Assembly: GCA_951799405.1 (NCBI GenBank)
Contig: OX637361.1
Coordinates: forward strand, 7,277,156-7,341,155
Length of the DNA stretch: 64,000 nt
Reading direction: 5' to 3'
Source of the DNA: Agapetus fuscipes
Taxonomy: Eukaryota > Arthropoda > Insecta > Trichoptera > Glossosomatidae
This document shows positions 43,920 to 55,293 of the stretch, piece by piece. Under the pieces are notes generated by a model, which was given only the letters and a program-made list of their open reading frames with translations, was not told the DNA's origin and ran no database searches. How positions within the stretch are numbered: position 1 is the stretch's first letter; each line of letters opens with the position of its first letter. The translations under genes were made by a program, and so were the position numbers.

Positions 43920-44360
43920 ACTAACACGGTTTCCTTTCTCCTTTCTCCCGGCTTGATTATTTTCAATCACCTATTTCACATGATATTATGTAATTATATA
44001 TGTACTAAAAACAATGATAACGCTATCCAATATTAATTATACCCATGCGGACTACTGGTTACCTGTAGCTTACAAATGCAGCGTGAAAACACGAAGCATT
44101 TCCTTTGTTTGAATGCGGAAAACTGCACTGCATACTATGGTACTATGTGCCTTTACATAAACAAACACATTATGTATTGTGCTGCACATCTAAGTGTGTA
44201 ATTAATCTACATAGTATCGGATGTGAAGTACCCACATGTGAAAAACATGAGATTTTAACCATTTCCTAAAATGTAAGCATGCTTCTGAAAAACAGGAAAC
44301 CTGTACAAGAAACCAATTATGTTTTTAAGAATGTAGAAATAGTGTAAAAAACAGGGATTT
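43920..44360. other. AT-rich sequence, nothing recognised
   Basis: No coding or repeat signal was recognised. Confidence 0.35.
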
Positions 44361-44364
44361 TCTA

Positions 44365-44700
44365 CCCGAGTTGATTTATTTCCTCAAGCGCTTTCGATGT
44401 TATAACACCATTATTATAAGAACAATAATGGCGTGATAACATCGAAAGGACCCTATAAAAATCTATCAGTAAGGGTATCATATCAGCCTACTAGTTAAGA
44501 ACTTAAGGACCACAATACAAACAGTCAAGGGTATTTGTATCAACCTATCAATTAAAGGGATAAAAAATAAAATCAATAAAGTAATATTCTCCGTTGCACA
44601 CAAGTAGCACGAGGAAATAAATCAACTCGTGAAGAAAAACTTTTTTATTATTTTTACATCTTTAATTTAAAATGAATCTTCACAATCAACCTTTTATTTC
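44365..44700. mobile_element. Penelope-like foldback, expanded
   Basis: The outer arms CGAGTTGATTTATTTCCTC (44371) and GAGGAAATAAATCAACTCG (44611) are perfect complements; an inner pair CTTTCGATGTTATAACACC / GGCGTGATAACATCGAAAG lies at 44388-44450. The unnamed direct repeat occupies the loop. After the right arm, ATG 44673 starts MNLHNQPFIS, comparable to other post-palindrome starts. The core of the hammerhead-like part is degenerate. Confidence 0.5.
44500..44610 (+). repeat. Unnamed direct repeat, copy 2
   Basis: Partner of 43800-43915, lying inside the expanded foldback at 44365-44700. Confidence 0.5.
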
Positions 44701-44754
44701 TGTTTTGTTACATTATTTACTTCCATTAAAGATTACTGCATTTTTTCCTTTCCT

Positions 44755-45125
44755 GTCTTGAATGGTGTCCCCTCTGGTCACCATCCAAGACCTTTATAAT
44801 TATCCTGAGTCCTCTGCACGCACTATGTCCGGCCCCCTGAAATATTTTTTATTTCAAACTTGGCGTTTTCATGACTCATTCCTTTGCCAAACTGCCCGTT
44901 TATGGAATGGTCTACCAGTATCTGTGTTACCTTGCCAATTTAATCCGGTTTTATTCAAAACCAACATCGATCACCACTTCCTTGCAGCACCTCACGATAG
45001 AAGCAAGAACTCAAGCACCACCTCTGCGGCACCCTTCCAGGGTGACATACACCCCCAAGACTTTCAAGAATTGGGGAGCCTCCCGCACAAGATTCCTTAA
45101 AAAAAAAAAAAAGAGGACCATGGAC
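44755..45125 (+). pseudogene. LINE ORF C-terminal fragment (Jockey-like)
   Basis: An open frame of 112 codons contains SFLCQTARLWNGLPVSVLP followed by FNPVLFKTNIDHHF, the typical end of Jockey-clade reverse transcriptase proteins (SF--RT-RLWN-LP--VFP ... FK--I---L). A 14-A run follows at about 45100. Confidence 0.6.
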
Positions 45126-45249
45126 GGAAGCGGCACAAAACAGAGAGTCCTGGAGGATTGTGGTGCGGGAGGCCCTAAGCCCACAATGCTTCTAAGCCTG
45201 ATTAAGTTAGTAAGTCAATTCTACCTACTAGAAAAAAAAAACTCTTAAT

Positions 45250-45675
45250 TTGCGAGTATCTTCTTACCATCCCTTTTATTTTACAGTTCCAAATAAAAGG
45301 GTTGCAATTTTTCGAAAAATAATAATTTTTATCGAAATTCTTGTGTCTTTGTGCTCAAAATTAGCAAATAAAACAAGTTTTTATTTTTATTTTCACAGGT
45401 AAGCTGGTCAGTATTACGCCAGCTCTGCATCTTGATTTAGGAGAGAGTTTTGTTGTCTTCGAAAGAGGACGCTTTGAGAAATTGTAAAAGAAAAATACAA
45501 GACATCTGTAACATCTCCTGAGTCATTATATATACCTACCCTCATTATTCACACATAAAGGGTGTCTACCAAAAAAGAACTGTCAAGTTTATTATAAACA
45601 AAAATCCACGAAAAGCCTGTGTGCGCCAAATAGAAAACTTCACGTTTACATTTAACTGTAGCGTTTTGCCAGAAA
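45250..45675. other. AT-rich sequence, nothing recognised
   Basis: A small inverted pair CCCTTTTATTTTACAG / TTCCAAATAAAAGGG occurs at 45270-45302; otherwise nothing was recognised. Confidence 0.3.
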
Positions 45676-45682
45676 TGTATTC

Positions 45683-46015
45683 CGGTCGATAGCTCAGTTA
45701 GTAGAGTGCTTGCATTCCATGCCGTGAGCTCGAATTCGAATCCCACCGAGGGTGTCAGAAATGATTTCCCGTTTCGGTGTTTATTTCAAACCCCGAAATA
45801 AAATACCGGCAAAGTTTACTCAGCCTTCACAAGAAATGAGTACTAGCCCTCTCGGGAGCTGGGAAGCCCCCACTTCAAATGAAGTGGTTGGCGTAAGGCC
45901 GGCCCCCTTACCTCCAAAAATAAAAAGGTTCAACTCGCCAGTGCGACCCCTTCGGGGATAACGCGGCAAGAAGTTACACTATATGTGTAGCTTAGTTGCG
46001 TTTTTGCGTTGCGTA
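45683..46015 (+). repeat. SINE-2, full length
   Basis: Reference copy: GGTCGATAGCTCAGTTAGTA (A-box), AATTCGAATCCCACC (B-box), TTTCGGTGTTTATTTCA, ACTCAGCCTTCACAAGAAAT, GGGAGCTGGGAAGCCCCCAC, ACCCCTTCGGGGATAACGCG, CTATATGTGTAGCTTAGTTG and the tail GCGTTTTTGCGTTGCGTA. Confidence 0.88.
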
Positions 46016-46019
46016 TGGA

Positions 46020-47160
46020 GGTTTGCGGCGCTATTTTACTTTCCATACATTTTTGTTTAGCACTATATTTAAGATTAAACAAGTTTTATACTTTGGTTAG
46101 GGACTGTACCCCAAGTCCATAGCGTACTACATTTAGGAGATCGAGGGGAGTTTGAACACTGTTGACCGTTTAGAGACGTTAAAAATCTTCGAAATTCAAA
46201 TATGCGATAATAATGTAAAGCGTTTTATGGCGCCGGGAGGCTGATTCAGCCGAGAGACATAAACACATGGTAACTTTTTCACTTGAATGCTCATATTTAT
46301 AGCAGTGTTGGTGAGTGTGTGTTTTTTAACAAAGACATTCCTTGTTGAGTCACTCACCCCACACTGAGCTGCGTAATGGGCGAAGGCAAAGCCAGTTCAC
46401 AGTTGTCAGTGACAACTGCGGCTTACCAACCATGTACTCTGTACTCTGCACACTACCATAAATGACAAGCCATGTGTCAGCCATGGTAAACAATAATAAG
46501 CAGTATTGATTCTGATAAAGCAACAACAAAGCTCGAGTAGTGTTACCGCCATTTTGTTTTATTCCATCAGACGTGTGTGAAATGTTTGTATTTGTATTGG
46601 ACGAATGAGTCTTATGAAAATTGATTTTAAAAATATATAAACCAACTCCACACTACATTATTAGCCACCTGCCTCATCATGTGAGAGAGATAGAGGACCA
46701 TGGGAAGTTCCGAAATGCACAGAGAACAAGCAAATTTCTGGCGTCATTTGCACAAGCGCCCTTGGAGTGACTACTTAACGAAACGGCGCTCTGAAATAAG
46801 TCACTCATCATCTAAAGCTTTCACACAGTTTGCCTGGTAATCCATAGACAATTCGAGCAGAATGTGTTGTGTCTGAAAAGGTCTGTATGGGACCTATAGT
46901 CATTGAGTTACCTACATATATGTAATTGCTCAATGCTTTTAATAGTCTGTTTACCCATTAACGAGCCTTTTCACACAGAACGTGTTCTGTCCGGTTTGTT
47001 TATGGTTTTTTTTTCTAAACGGGACCAAATTGGAAGTCTAGTAGTGTATGGAAATGTATGAAAACTTTAACACGGTTTGTCGAACGATCCCATCCGAAAC
47101 CACATGCAAACCGGACATAGTGCCTGCTGTATGAAAAGGGCGTTAATATGGCAACAAAAT
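46020..47160. other. Mostly unassigned sequence
   Basis: The first ~120 bp resemble the degenerate dispersed repeat (TTCCATACATTTTTG, AAGTTTTATACTTTGG, GTACCCCAAGT). Two stretches sharing GTTCTGTCCGGTTTG / GCAAACCGGACATAGTG form an inverted pair at 46980-47120. No gene was recognised. Confidence 0.35.
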
Positions 47161-47167
47161 AATTAAT

Positions 47168-47480
47168 TTCACATTGTCCGTTCGATAGATCGATTTGTAG
47201 AACGCTCAAAAGCCAGAGGACTGATGTTCGATCCTCACCAAGGGTCTCGGGAGTGATTTCTCGTTTCAGTGTTTATTTCATAACCAAACTCAAAATACCG
47301 GCAAGGTTTACCCAGCCTTCCCAACAAATGAGAGCCAGCCCCCTCGGGAGTTGGGAAACCCCCACTTCAAGTAAGGTGGCTGACGAAAGTCCTATGGAAG
47401 TAAATAAGTATGTAGAAGTCTCCGACCTTTTCGGGGATAACGCACAAGGAAGTTGCAATGTAAGTGCCGCACAGCTTTAT
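47168..47480 (+). repeat. SINE-2, diverged
   Basis: The head TTCGATAGATCGATTTGTAG with GTTCGATCCTCACC is followed by the full SINE-2 body, including TTTTCGGGGATAACGCA. Confidence 0.75.
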
Positions 47481-47847
47481 GTCGCAGGCAAAAAAGGTTT
47501 ACAGTCAATGGTAAGTAAAGTACATAATATATTATCCTTTCAAGGAAACATGTCCGTCTACAAAAATCTGTATAATCCGTACCTATAGGCAGAGCTCACT
47601 GAGCGTCTAATAATACCTAAAGTCAATTCATGCCAGCTACAGACGCGAGCATGCATGTCATTTTTGCATGTTCACCTAGCCTTGTATGGGATTACCTTCT
47701 TTACAGTGATATTCACAAAACATTTTATGTATAGCTGATTTACGGATCATCATTTTTTTAAATAAAAAAATTACTGTTAACTTAGAGACTGATATTAAAC
47801 ACAGATGATTGTATCAATTATAATTAATAAATTTTAATGGAATTGCC

Positions 47848-48085
47848 CAGTCTGTAGTCTACTTATTAACGTTAGGGACTCGTACAACAATGAACACGAG
47901 TTCGATTCCCGGCGAAGCACAAAAAAAAAAAAAAAAATTTGCTCTTCGCTAGGTTGAAAAATTCATGAGGATTTTGATAGACCGGCCACCAAAGATCCAT
48001 CCAGCCTGACAGCAACTGTGTCTTGCTTGAGAATTAGTGTTTTCTATAGCGGCGATCAAGCTTGCAGAGGGTGTGATTCACACAA
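47848..48085 (+). repeat. SINE-1, diverged
   Basis: The head CAGTCTGTAGTCTACTTATT with B-box GAGTTCGATTCCC is followed by a poly(A), the body CCATCCAGCCTGACAGCAAC and the tail GAGGGTGTGATTCACAC. Confidence 0.75.
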
Positions 48086-48279
48086 ATGAGGAGGGGTGTA
48101 GGTAGGCACGCGACTTCCAAAAACTATCAACGTGATGGTAGCTACAGTTTTCAAATTGATTTGTCGCTTTTTTTGTAAGTATATTATTGTTATTATTGTT
48201 ACTATCGTAATTTGATATTTTTTTGAAAAATAAATAATCCCATCGAAACATATATGGAACCTTGTTTTTTTTTTCGTTT

Positions 48280-48505
48280 TGCAAAATGTCCACCGACAGA
48301 AGGTTCACGGACAAAATATCCACCGACAGAAGGTTCACCGACAAAATGTCCACCGAGATAATGTCCATCGAAAAAAATTTCACCGACGTAATGTCCATCG
48401 ACAACATTTTGTCGGCGGATATTTTGTCGGGTGGACATTTTGTCAATGGGCATTGTATCGTTGGACATTCTGTCAATGGACATCTTGTCGTGGAACCTTG
48501 AAAAA
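48280..48505. repeat. Palindromic array of short repeats
   Basis: The left half is a degenerate array of ~15-18 bp units (ACAAAATGTCCACCG, with variants GACAGAAGGTTCACCG and GATAATGTCCATCG). The right half is an array of the complement (CGGTGGACATTTTGTC-type units), turning over near 48411. Both strands give repetitive open frames (MSTDRRFTDK...), which are by-products. It should fold into one long hairpin. Confidence 0.7.
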
Positions 48506-48823
48506 CACCGATGCGGATCTTGGTGCGGTGCATGTGCAAAGATGACACGTACGCATGATGGTCTATGGCGAGCTGAGATATTCATACTTATAGCAGTTAC
48601 AGTAGTAGAGCACCATCTACAAGTACCTACATTATTATTATGGACTCAATGCTAGGGGGATAAATGGATATTTATGGCCTTAAAATGGCGTCCACAGAAT
48701 TGTAAAAAATTACTACTTAGGTGGAACTAGATTCCTTTCTGAAATAATGTTAACATTTTAACAAACTGCAAAAGCTAATAGAAATAATGATATTGTTTAT
48801 TTTTACACTCCAAAGAAGAATCT

Positions 48824-50253
48824 TTTGTTGTGCGACAAAGAGTAGATAGATAAACGGTGATGGACCATAAGTCCAGATAAATGAAAAAGATAGCTGATTT
48901 TCAAAAGTGAATGTTTTGTTGTACGACAAAGAGTAGATAGATAAACGGTGATGGACCATAAGTCCAGATAAATGAAAAAGATAGCTGATTTTCAAAAGTG
49001 AATGTTTTGTTGTACGACAAAGAGTAGATAGATAAACGGTGATGGACCATAAGTCCAGATAAATGAAAAAGATAGCTGATTTTCAAAAGTGAATGTTTTG
49101 TTGTACGACAAAGAGTAGATAGATAAACGGTGATGGACCATAAGTCCAGATAAATGAAAAAGATAGCTGATTTTCAAAAGTGAATGTTTTGTTGTACGAC
49201 AAAGAGTAGATAGATAAACGGTGATGGACCATAAGTCCAGATAAATGAAAAAGATAGCTGATTTTCAAAAGTGAATGTTTTGTTGTACGACAAAGAGTAG
49301 ATAGATAAACGGTGATGGACCATAAGTCCAGATAAATGAAAAAGATAGCTGATTTTCAAAAGTGAATGTTTTGTTGTACGACAAAGAGTAGATAGATAAA
49401 CGGTGATGGACCATAAGTCCAGATAAATGAAAAAGATAGCTGATTTTCAAAAGTGAATGTTTTGTTGTACGACAAAGAGTAGATAGATAAACGGTGATGG
49501 ACCATCTATCTATAATCTATAATCTAAGCTGCAAGGATATGTAAGCATTTAAGGCTCATATGAAATGCATGCCCACAGACAGGCACATGTAGGTTCGCGC
49601 CTACACATTCTGCATGCGTGCATACAAATAAAGAAAACCTCACATGGACATAAACCTTGCAACTCCTGCCGCCGTTCCCTGAACCGGGGTGGCATTGGCA
49701 AAAGTGAACCGATTTTTACAGCACGGGTGGTCAGCCTCGTACCATAAGTCCAGATAAATGAAAAAGATAGCTGATTTTCAAAAGTGAATGTTTTGTTGTA
49801 CGACAAAGAGTAGATAGATAAACGGTGATGGACCATAAGTCCAGATAAATGAAAAAGATAGCTGATTTTCAAAAGTGAATGTTTTGTTGTACGACAAAAA
49901 GTAGATAGATAAACGGTGATGGACCATAAGTCCAGATAAATGAAAAAGATAGCTGATTTTCAAAAGTGAATGTTTTGTTGTACGACAAAGAGTAGATAGA
50001 TAAACGGTGATGGACCATAAGTCCAGATAAATGAAAAAGATAGCTGATTTTCAAAAGTGAATGTTTTGTTGTACGACAAAGAGTAGATAGATAAACGGTG
50101 ATGGACCATAAGTCCAGATAAATGAAAAAGATAGCTGATTTACAAAAGTGAATGTTTTGTTGTACGACAAAGAGTAGATAGATAAACGGTGATGGACCAT
50201 AAGTCCAGATAAATGAAAAAGATAGCTGATTTTCAAAAGTGAATGTTTTGTTG
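48824..50253. repeat. 91-bp minisatellite, about 13 units, interrupted once
   Basis: The unit runs from TTTGTTGTACGACAAAGAG to AGCTGATTTTCAAAAGTGAA and repeats with a period of exactly 91 bp: 48824, 48915, 49006, 49097, 49188, 49279, 49370 and a partial unit to 49505, then again to 50253. Units are nearly identical; the first has GTGCGAC for GTACGAC. Because 91 is not a multiple of three, the 61-codon open frames repeat in rotating frames and are not genes. Confidence 0.9.
49506..49740 (-). mobile_element. tail repeat inserted in the minisatellite
   Basis: 5'-truncated by about 18 bp (it stops at GGTCAGCCTCGT) and flanked by a perfect ACCAT duplication (49501-49505, 49741-49745). The truncated 5' end, short-repeat 3' end and 5-bp duplication show target-primed retroposition after the array had formed. 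Confidence 0.88.
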
Positions 50254-50296
50254 GAGTCATATCTAACTTCCTCGTAAACATCATAATTACAAAATC

Positions 50297-50537
50297 TTCA
50301 TGACTTATAGGTTGGTATGCGGCTGACCACCCATGCTGTAGAAAATGGTTCACTTTGCCAATGTCCCCCCTGTTCCAGGGAAGGTCGGTAGGAGTTGCAG
50401 GGTGTATGTTGATTTGAGATTAGGGTTTTTATATTGTAGGTCCACATGCGGCATGTTTAAGCGCGTGTATGTTTGTGAAAATGCATATGTAATGTGAATC
50501 TTTAATTTTACATAAATTTGCAACTTAGATTATATTA
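50297..50537 (+). repeat. tail repeat
   Basis: From ATGACTTATAGGTTGGTATG to TTTGCAACTTAGATTATATTAG. It adjoins the right end of the minisatellite. Confidence 0.8.
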
Positions 50538-50539
50538 GA

Positions 50540-51395
50540 AGATCATTCTTAATATAACAAGTAAGACCATCGGCCTTTTTCTGTTTAATTGTTTTATAAA
50601 TTAACTTTCTTTGATTAATAAAGTTTAATAGATGAAGTAAATAAGACGCGAAAAAAAGGAAAATCAATTTGTTTTTTTTAATTAATATTTTTCTTTTAAT
50701 TACGTGCAATCGTTTACAATATTGATAAAATACTAAATACCTTTGTATAAATTTTTAGTACAAAATAGCAACAGATGTGAGACGTAAGATAAAAATTACA
50801 AAATTTACCATGCTCCCATTTTTTGTTCATTTTGTATGCAAAAAATATTATAATCAAATAATCATATCAAATATAGTACCTATATCATTAAATGTAAAAG
50901 TATTTTTTTTAACTTCTATTTTTTTACATTATCGAGTCACTGTTCAAAATTTTGCAGCACATTCTTTGTTCACGAAAATTTACCAAAATTGAAAAACCTA
51001 GGTATATTTCATTCATCAAAATATTTGTTAAGTTTATTCATAAAACTCCAGTTTCACTATAATTAAGGCTCCGTACATAACGGGAAAACTGCAGTGTTTA
51101 GGTACCGATGTAAACAATCCGAAAGACCTACTTACTTATGTGAAAAAAAAACTACATTTAATTAAAATATAAAATAAAGACATGATACAGCTAATTTATT
51201 TTTTAGTAATAAAAAATGCTTACCAGGCTTAAAATAAAAATACGATATCATCCAAAAGGAATTCCACAAAATAAAGTAGTATCTTTTAAAAAATATATAC
51301 ACCGCACTTTGGACTCTAAAAATAAAATTAAAATTACACTTTCAGCATATTAAAACAAAACTTTACTGTTTTTTTTTTGTAAATAATCCACGCGA
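50540..51395. other. Very AT-rich sequence, nothing recognised
   Basis: No coding or repeat signal was recognised. Confidence 0.35.
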
Positions 51396-51399
51396 TTTT

Positions 51400-51560
51400 T
51401 TTTTCTTTTTTAAAAAACGCACGATACAACCGTTTACCAGCGCGCCGCAACCGAACTCCGAGTGCTGTAAACAATGCATCTGGAAGTTCCCTCTCCTAAA
51501 ATATAAAATAGAGACAGTGCTGCCAACTACAAACAGCGTTGAGGCGCTTAGATATGAAAC
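51400..51560. promoter_or_regulatory. Possible promoter or non-coding first exon
   Basis: A CpG-containing block (CCAGCGCGCCGCAACCGAAC) stands out in very AT-rich sequence. On the minus strand GCGGCGCGCTG|GTAAAC could be a 5' UTR exon with donor, and the SH2D4-like gene at the left edge lacks its promoter. This is speculative. Confidence 0.2.
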
Positions 51561-51834
51561 AAATGAAAATGTGATCTCGGCACACTTAAATTAAAGGGAA
51601 AAGTGTGATATCATTTGGCCGAGCTTCGAGGGAAAAGGCTGACCAATAATTAGTTATTGTTTTCTAACCTGTAGTCCCATGTTGGTAAATGTAGAGTTTT
51701 CACGCCCCGAAAAAAATATGAACGCGGAACATTTTTGAACTTAAAACTTTTTTCTCGGCGAGTCAACGTCAACAAATCATTTGTGTTCCTTTTCCTTAGC
51801 AACTCGGCCGAGTAACGACACAATTTTGTCTATG

Positions 51835-52050
51835 TCAGTGTTTCCCAACTTTTTTCGCCCATCGCCCCTGAAAGATAAGCTTATCACCCTTTTATGCCTA
51901 AATGAAAATCGTAGATGAGAGGAGGCACGCAACTTCTAAAAGCTATCAACATCTAACTTTGTCTCAAAAACACCGTCGACCATGGGGAAGGGGGAAGGTA
52001 GAAACAGGTTTTAGAAGAATATCGCACCCCTAAGAACGGGGATTACCTGA
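51835..52050. mobile_element. hAT-like relic
   Basis: The left end CAGTGTTTCCCAACTTTTTT followed by CGCCCATCGCCCC matches a common hAT terminal repeat type. The right end is lost; only CGCACCCCTAAGAACGGGG remains before a tail repeat starts. Confidence 0.4.
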
Positions 52051-52068
52051 TTTTGTTAGGAACCGCTA

Positions 52069-52259
52069 TCCTTGACTTATAGGTTGGTATACGGCTGACC
52101 ACCCATGCTGTACAAATGGTTCACTTTGCCAATGTCCCCCCTGTTTTTATGTTGTAGGTTCACATGAGGCATGTGCAAGCGCGAACTTGTACGTGTCTGG
52201 TTGTGAGAATGCATGTAATGTGAATCTCCAACGTAACATATCTTTGCAACTTAGATTAG
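52069..52259 (+). repeat. tail repeat with internal deletion
   Basis: From ATCCTTGACTTATAGGTTGG; CCCCCCTGTTT joins directly to TTATGTTGTAGG, removing about 60 bp. Confidence 0.8.
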
Positions 52260-52488
52260 ACCGCTGGCCTGTATTAATTTATGTGCGGACCTCATTATAA
52301 AATTGACTGAAGAAGCCATATATGAACTTTAACTTATTGTGAAGAACAAAAAGTTTCAATATAAAAGCATCTTCTGAATAGCTATTCCTCAAATAAAAAT
52401 CACCTGACATTCGAATGAAGTAAAATAGTCACATATTTATCTGCAGTAACTTAACAAAATAAATTCTTTTATTGATTTTATTGATTGA

Positions 52489-52928
52489 AGAAGGTTATGA
52501 CTCTGGAGGAAATGAAAGAAGTATGTAAGGATAGAAAGAAATGGCGGTTGATCTGTGATGTTGGCGGCTGGGGTTTGTTAAAGTAAAATTGGTTTTATGA
52601 TTTAGTTTTTTATGTCCATGTATGTATTGTTATTTATTGATTTTAAAAAAATGTAATTTGTCATGTATGTTCCTTGACTTATAGGTTGTTATGCGGCTGA
52701 CCACCCATACTGTAAAAAATTGGTTCACTTTGCCAATGTCACCCCTGTTTCAGGGAAGGACGGCAAGAGTTGCAAGGCTTATGTTCATTTGAGATTGGGT
52801 TTTTATATTGTAGGTCCACATGCGGCATGTGTTAGCGCGAAATTATACATATCTGCTTGTGGGAATGCATTTAATATAAATCTTAAATGATATATATCTT
52901 TGCAGCTTAGATTAGATTAGATTAGATT
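52489..52928 (+). mobile_element. 5'-truncated LINE 3' end with tail repeat
   Basis: Starts with the RT C-terminus (KKVMTLEEMKEVCKDRKKWR, LICDVGG), then about 130 bp of 3' UTR (GTTTTTTATGTCCATGTATG), then the tail repeat from 52669 to GATTAGATTAGATTAGATTA. Confidence 0.82.
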
Positions 52929-52929
52929 A

Positions 52930-54005
52930 CAAATACTGAATAATAAAACAAGTCAATATTGAGTAGGCACCTTATTTTATTATTTATCAAAATACTTCAT
53001 ATTGCACCTGAAAATAAGCATAACATTATCTCTTGACCACATATAATATTCAAACTTATCTTATATTATTGTAGGTACCTACCCTTAAATTTTAAAAGTT
53101 GAACATTTGTATTAACATGCTTGGTTTACTTTTAAATGATTTAATACAATTTTATATTAATGTGTCATTGAATGAGAAAAGAAAAGCAAAATACAAAAAA
53201 ATTAAAAACATTATTTACCACGGGGTAGGTATTTTACAGTGAAACCATGGTAAAATTTGTCTGTGGTGTTTTTTTACATGTGCATTTCATGCAATGCCCA
53301 TGTCTACTGATGAGTTGTCAAAAATGACAGTTCGCATAAGTTCGCACGTTCCCGATAGTGAAAAAAATGACGTATGACCGCTGCAATTGCAAGGGCTAAT
53401 CAATTAACTGGAAATACTAGATCTAAATTGCCACGAAGGCATTTCTTTTATAAAAAAAATCCGAACTTATCACAAGCCCGTTAATACTCACGTAAGTATC
53501 GATGTAAAATTTATTTCATACTAACCAAACTTTTGTTTGTTTACTTTTTAATATCTACAAACTTAATAATAAGTGCATTTTGACAATATTTGAATAGAAA
53601 GTCGTATCAGTCTATGAAGTAAATGGAGGCATGTGGAACATTTTGTTAACCATCAGTTTATCTATCCAAATACTTTTATTGCTGATGAAATATATTAAGT
53701 ACTACTTAATTGTTCAATTGATTCTGTATACGTATATTGCACCAAAGAAATTTTACTTTCTATTCTATCAAAAATTGTCTCCAATGCTACGTTGACACAC
53801 CTGTCAAGATGTGATAACCTGTAGATTTTTTCATTCTTTTCAGTCGTCTTATTTCTTTTGTTTACATTCTTCATTTTTTTATCATCCTGCTAGTACTTAC
53901 TTACCTAATCCTTGTGATTTGTAAAATGTTTCTTCTAGGGTATTTCACTTTTTCATAGTAGAAACCCAATAAGTTGTAAGAATTTGGTGTTGTGAAACGT
54001 TTATA
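52930..54005. other. AT-rich sequence upstream of NMDMC, nothing recognised
   Basis: No exon supplying a mitochondrial targeting sequence for NMDMC could be identified here, although one might exist. Confidence 0.3.
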
Positions 54006-54009
54006 CATA

Positions 54010-54222
54010 GTTCGCAAACGCAACGCAACTAAGCTACACATATAGTGTAACTTCTTGCCGCGTTATCCCCGAAGGGGTCGCATGTGGCGAGTTGAACCTA
54101 TTTATTTTTACAGGTAAGGGGGGCGGCCTTACGCCAACCACTTCAAGTGAAGTGGGGGTTTCCCAGCTCCCGAGAGTGCTGGTACTCATTTCTTGTGAAG
54201 GCTGAGTAAACCTTGCCAGTAG
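54010..54222 (-). repeat. SINE-2, 3' part
   Basis: From CAACTAAGCTACACATATAG (3' end) to AAGGCTGAGTAAACCTTGCC; the tRNA-like head is missing. Confidence 0.8.
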
Positions 54223-54224
54223 TT

Positions 54225-54870
54225 TGAGTTGAAGCAAATAAATATTACTTTTGATTCAGTCAGGGATATAATTTAGTCGACAGATTGAGTGTTACTGCTC
54301 TATGGTCAAAGGTTAGCTGATTACACTCTTATGACAGCAGACATTTTGGTTTATGGTTTTTATCAGTTATTTGTATGGGACAAATTCAATAAATTAAACC
54401 AGCTTATTGCAATTTAATACATGACTAAGAATGAATCATATTTTTAGAACTGTGATGTCACATGGCCAGGTTGCGAGGGATAAGGAAAATAATTAGTTAG
54501 TTAGACCAAAATCATATAAAGGCATTTTTGCCTACCAAAAAAAAAAATATGAAATTTCCATTAGTCTATATGCCTTTGCAACCTAATTTGACAGTGGTGG
54601 CAAGAGTTGATCAAGGAAGCCAAGACCCATCCCAGGTTACCGTGCCAATGATGACGATGGAATAAAATCTAATCTCAAAATCAAAGCTTTTAAAATCTTT
54701 CATTTTAACATTATTGCAGATCATTCTTGCTTGCTTGGTTTTTGACAAATCTTATAAACACTCTTCAAGCTCTATTTTTCATTGATCTTAGAGGCTTAAC
54801 TTTTCAATCTTACATCTTAAAAGATAGAAATGTAACAATTTTGTTTTAGTATTTTTGAGTTCCCTTTCAT
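54225..54870. other. AT-rich sequence with minor LINE trace
   Basis: At 54598-54650 one frame reads WQELIKEAKTHPRLPCQ, possibly a LINE C-terminus; too short to be certain. Confidence 0.25.
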
Positions 54871-54872
54871 GA

Positions 54873-55280
54873 AAATATCGACGGTTAAATGGAAGTAGGG
54901 CATAAGCAACGTTTTGGTCGCTCTTTCTAATGCGCTAACTCCCATAGCTCTACAATGATACTTTTTGTTGTTTATGCCCATGCAAACAACTGCGTTTTCG
55001 AAGTATGGTTTTGGTGTAACCGACAAGATTTTGGCCTTTTTGTCCTAAAAGTGCTTGTGACATAAAAAATTTGTAAAACATCATGAAACCGCATTAATAG
55101 GAATAGGTACCAATAAATGTCTTAATTTTTTTTAATTTTAGAGCTATTTTGATTTAAACAATGATACTCGTATGATAAAAAATAAAAAAGTTATGCAATT
55201 TTTCTGCAATCTCAAACTTTAAACTGCTCTCCCAAACAATTTAGTTTATTTATGCCCTATTTCATTTTAACCGTCTATAT
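54873..55280 (+). mobile_element. MITE-D, copy 2, abutting an NMDMC splice acceptor
   Basis: Terminal inverted repeats: ATATCGACGGTTAAATGG plus AGTAGGGCATAA at the left, and TTATGCCCTATTTC plus ATTTTAACCGTCTATAT at the right. The interior matches 18975-19357. The right end lies 10 bp before the AG of the acceptor for the first coding exon of NMDMC. Confidence 0.72.
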
Positions 55281-55293
55281 GTTTTTACAGAAA

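Noticed and set aside
48262..48545. Repetitive proteins on both strands (MSTDRRFTDK-type)
   Set aside because: They come from translating a palindromic tandem array; all frames are low complexity and unrelated to any start context.
48824..50253. CRISPR array or repeat-protein gene
   Set aside because: Units are contiguous 91-bp repeats without unique spacers, and the period is not a multiple of three, so the serial 61-codon frames are artefacts of repetition in a eukaryotic genome.
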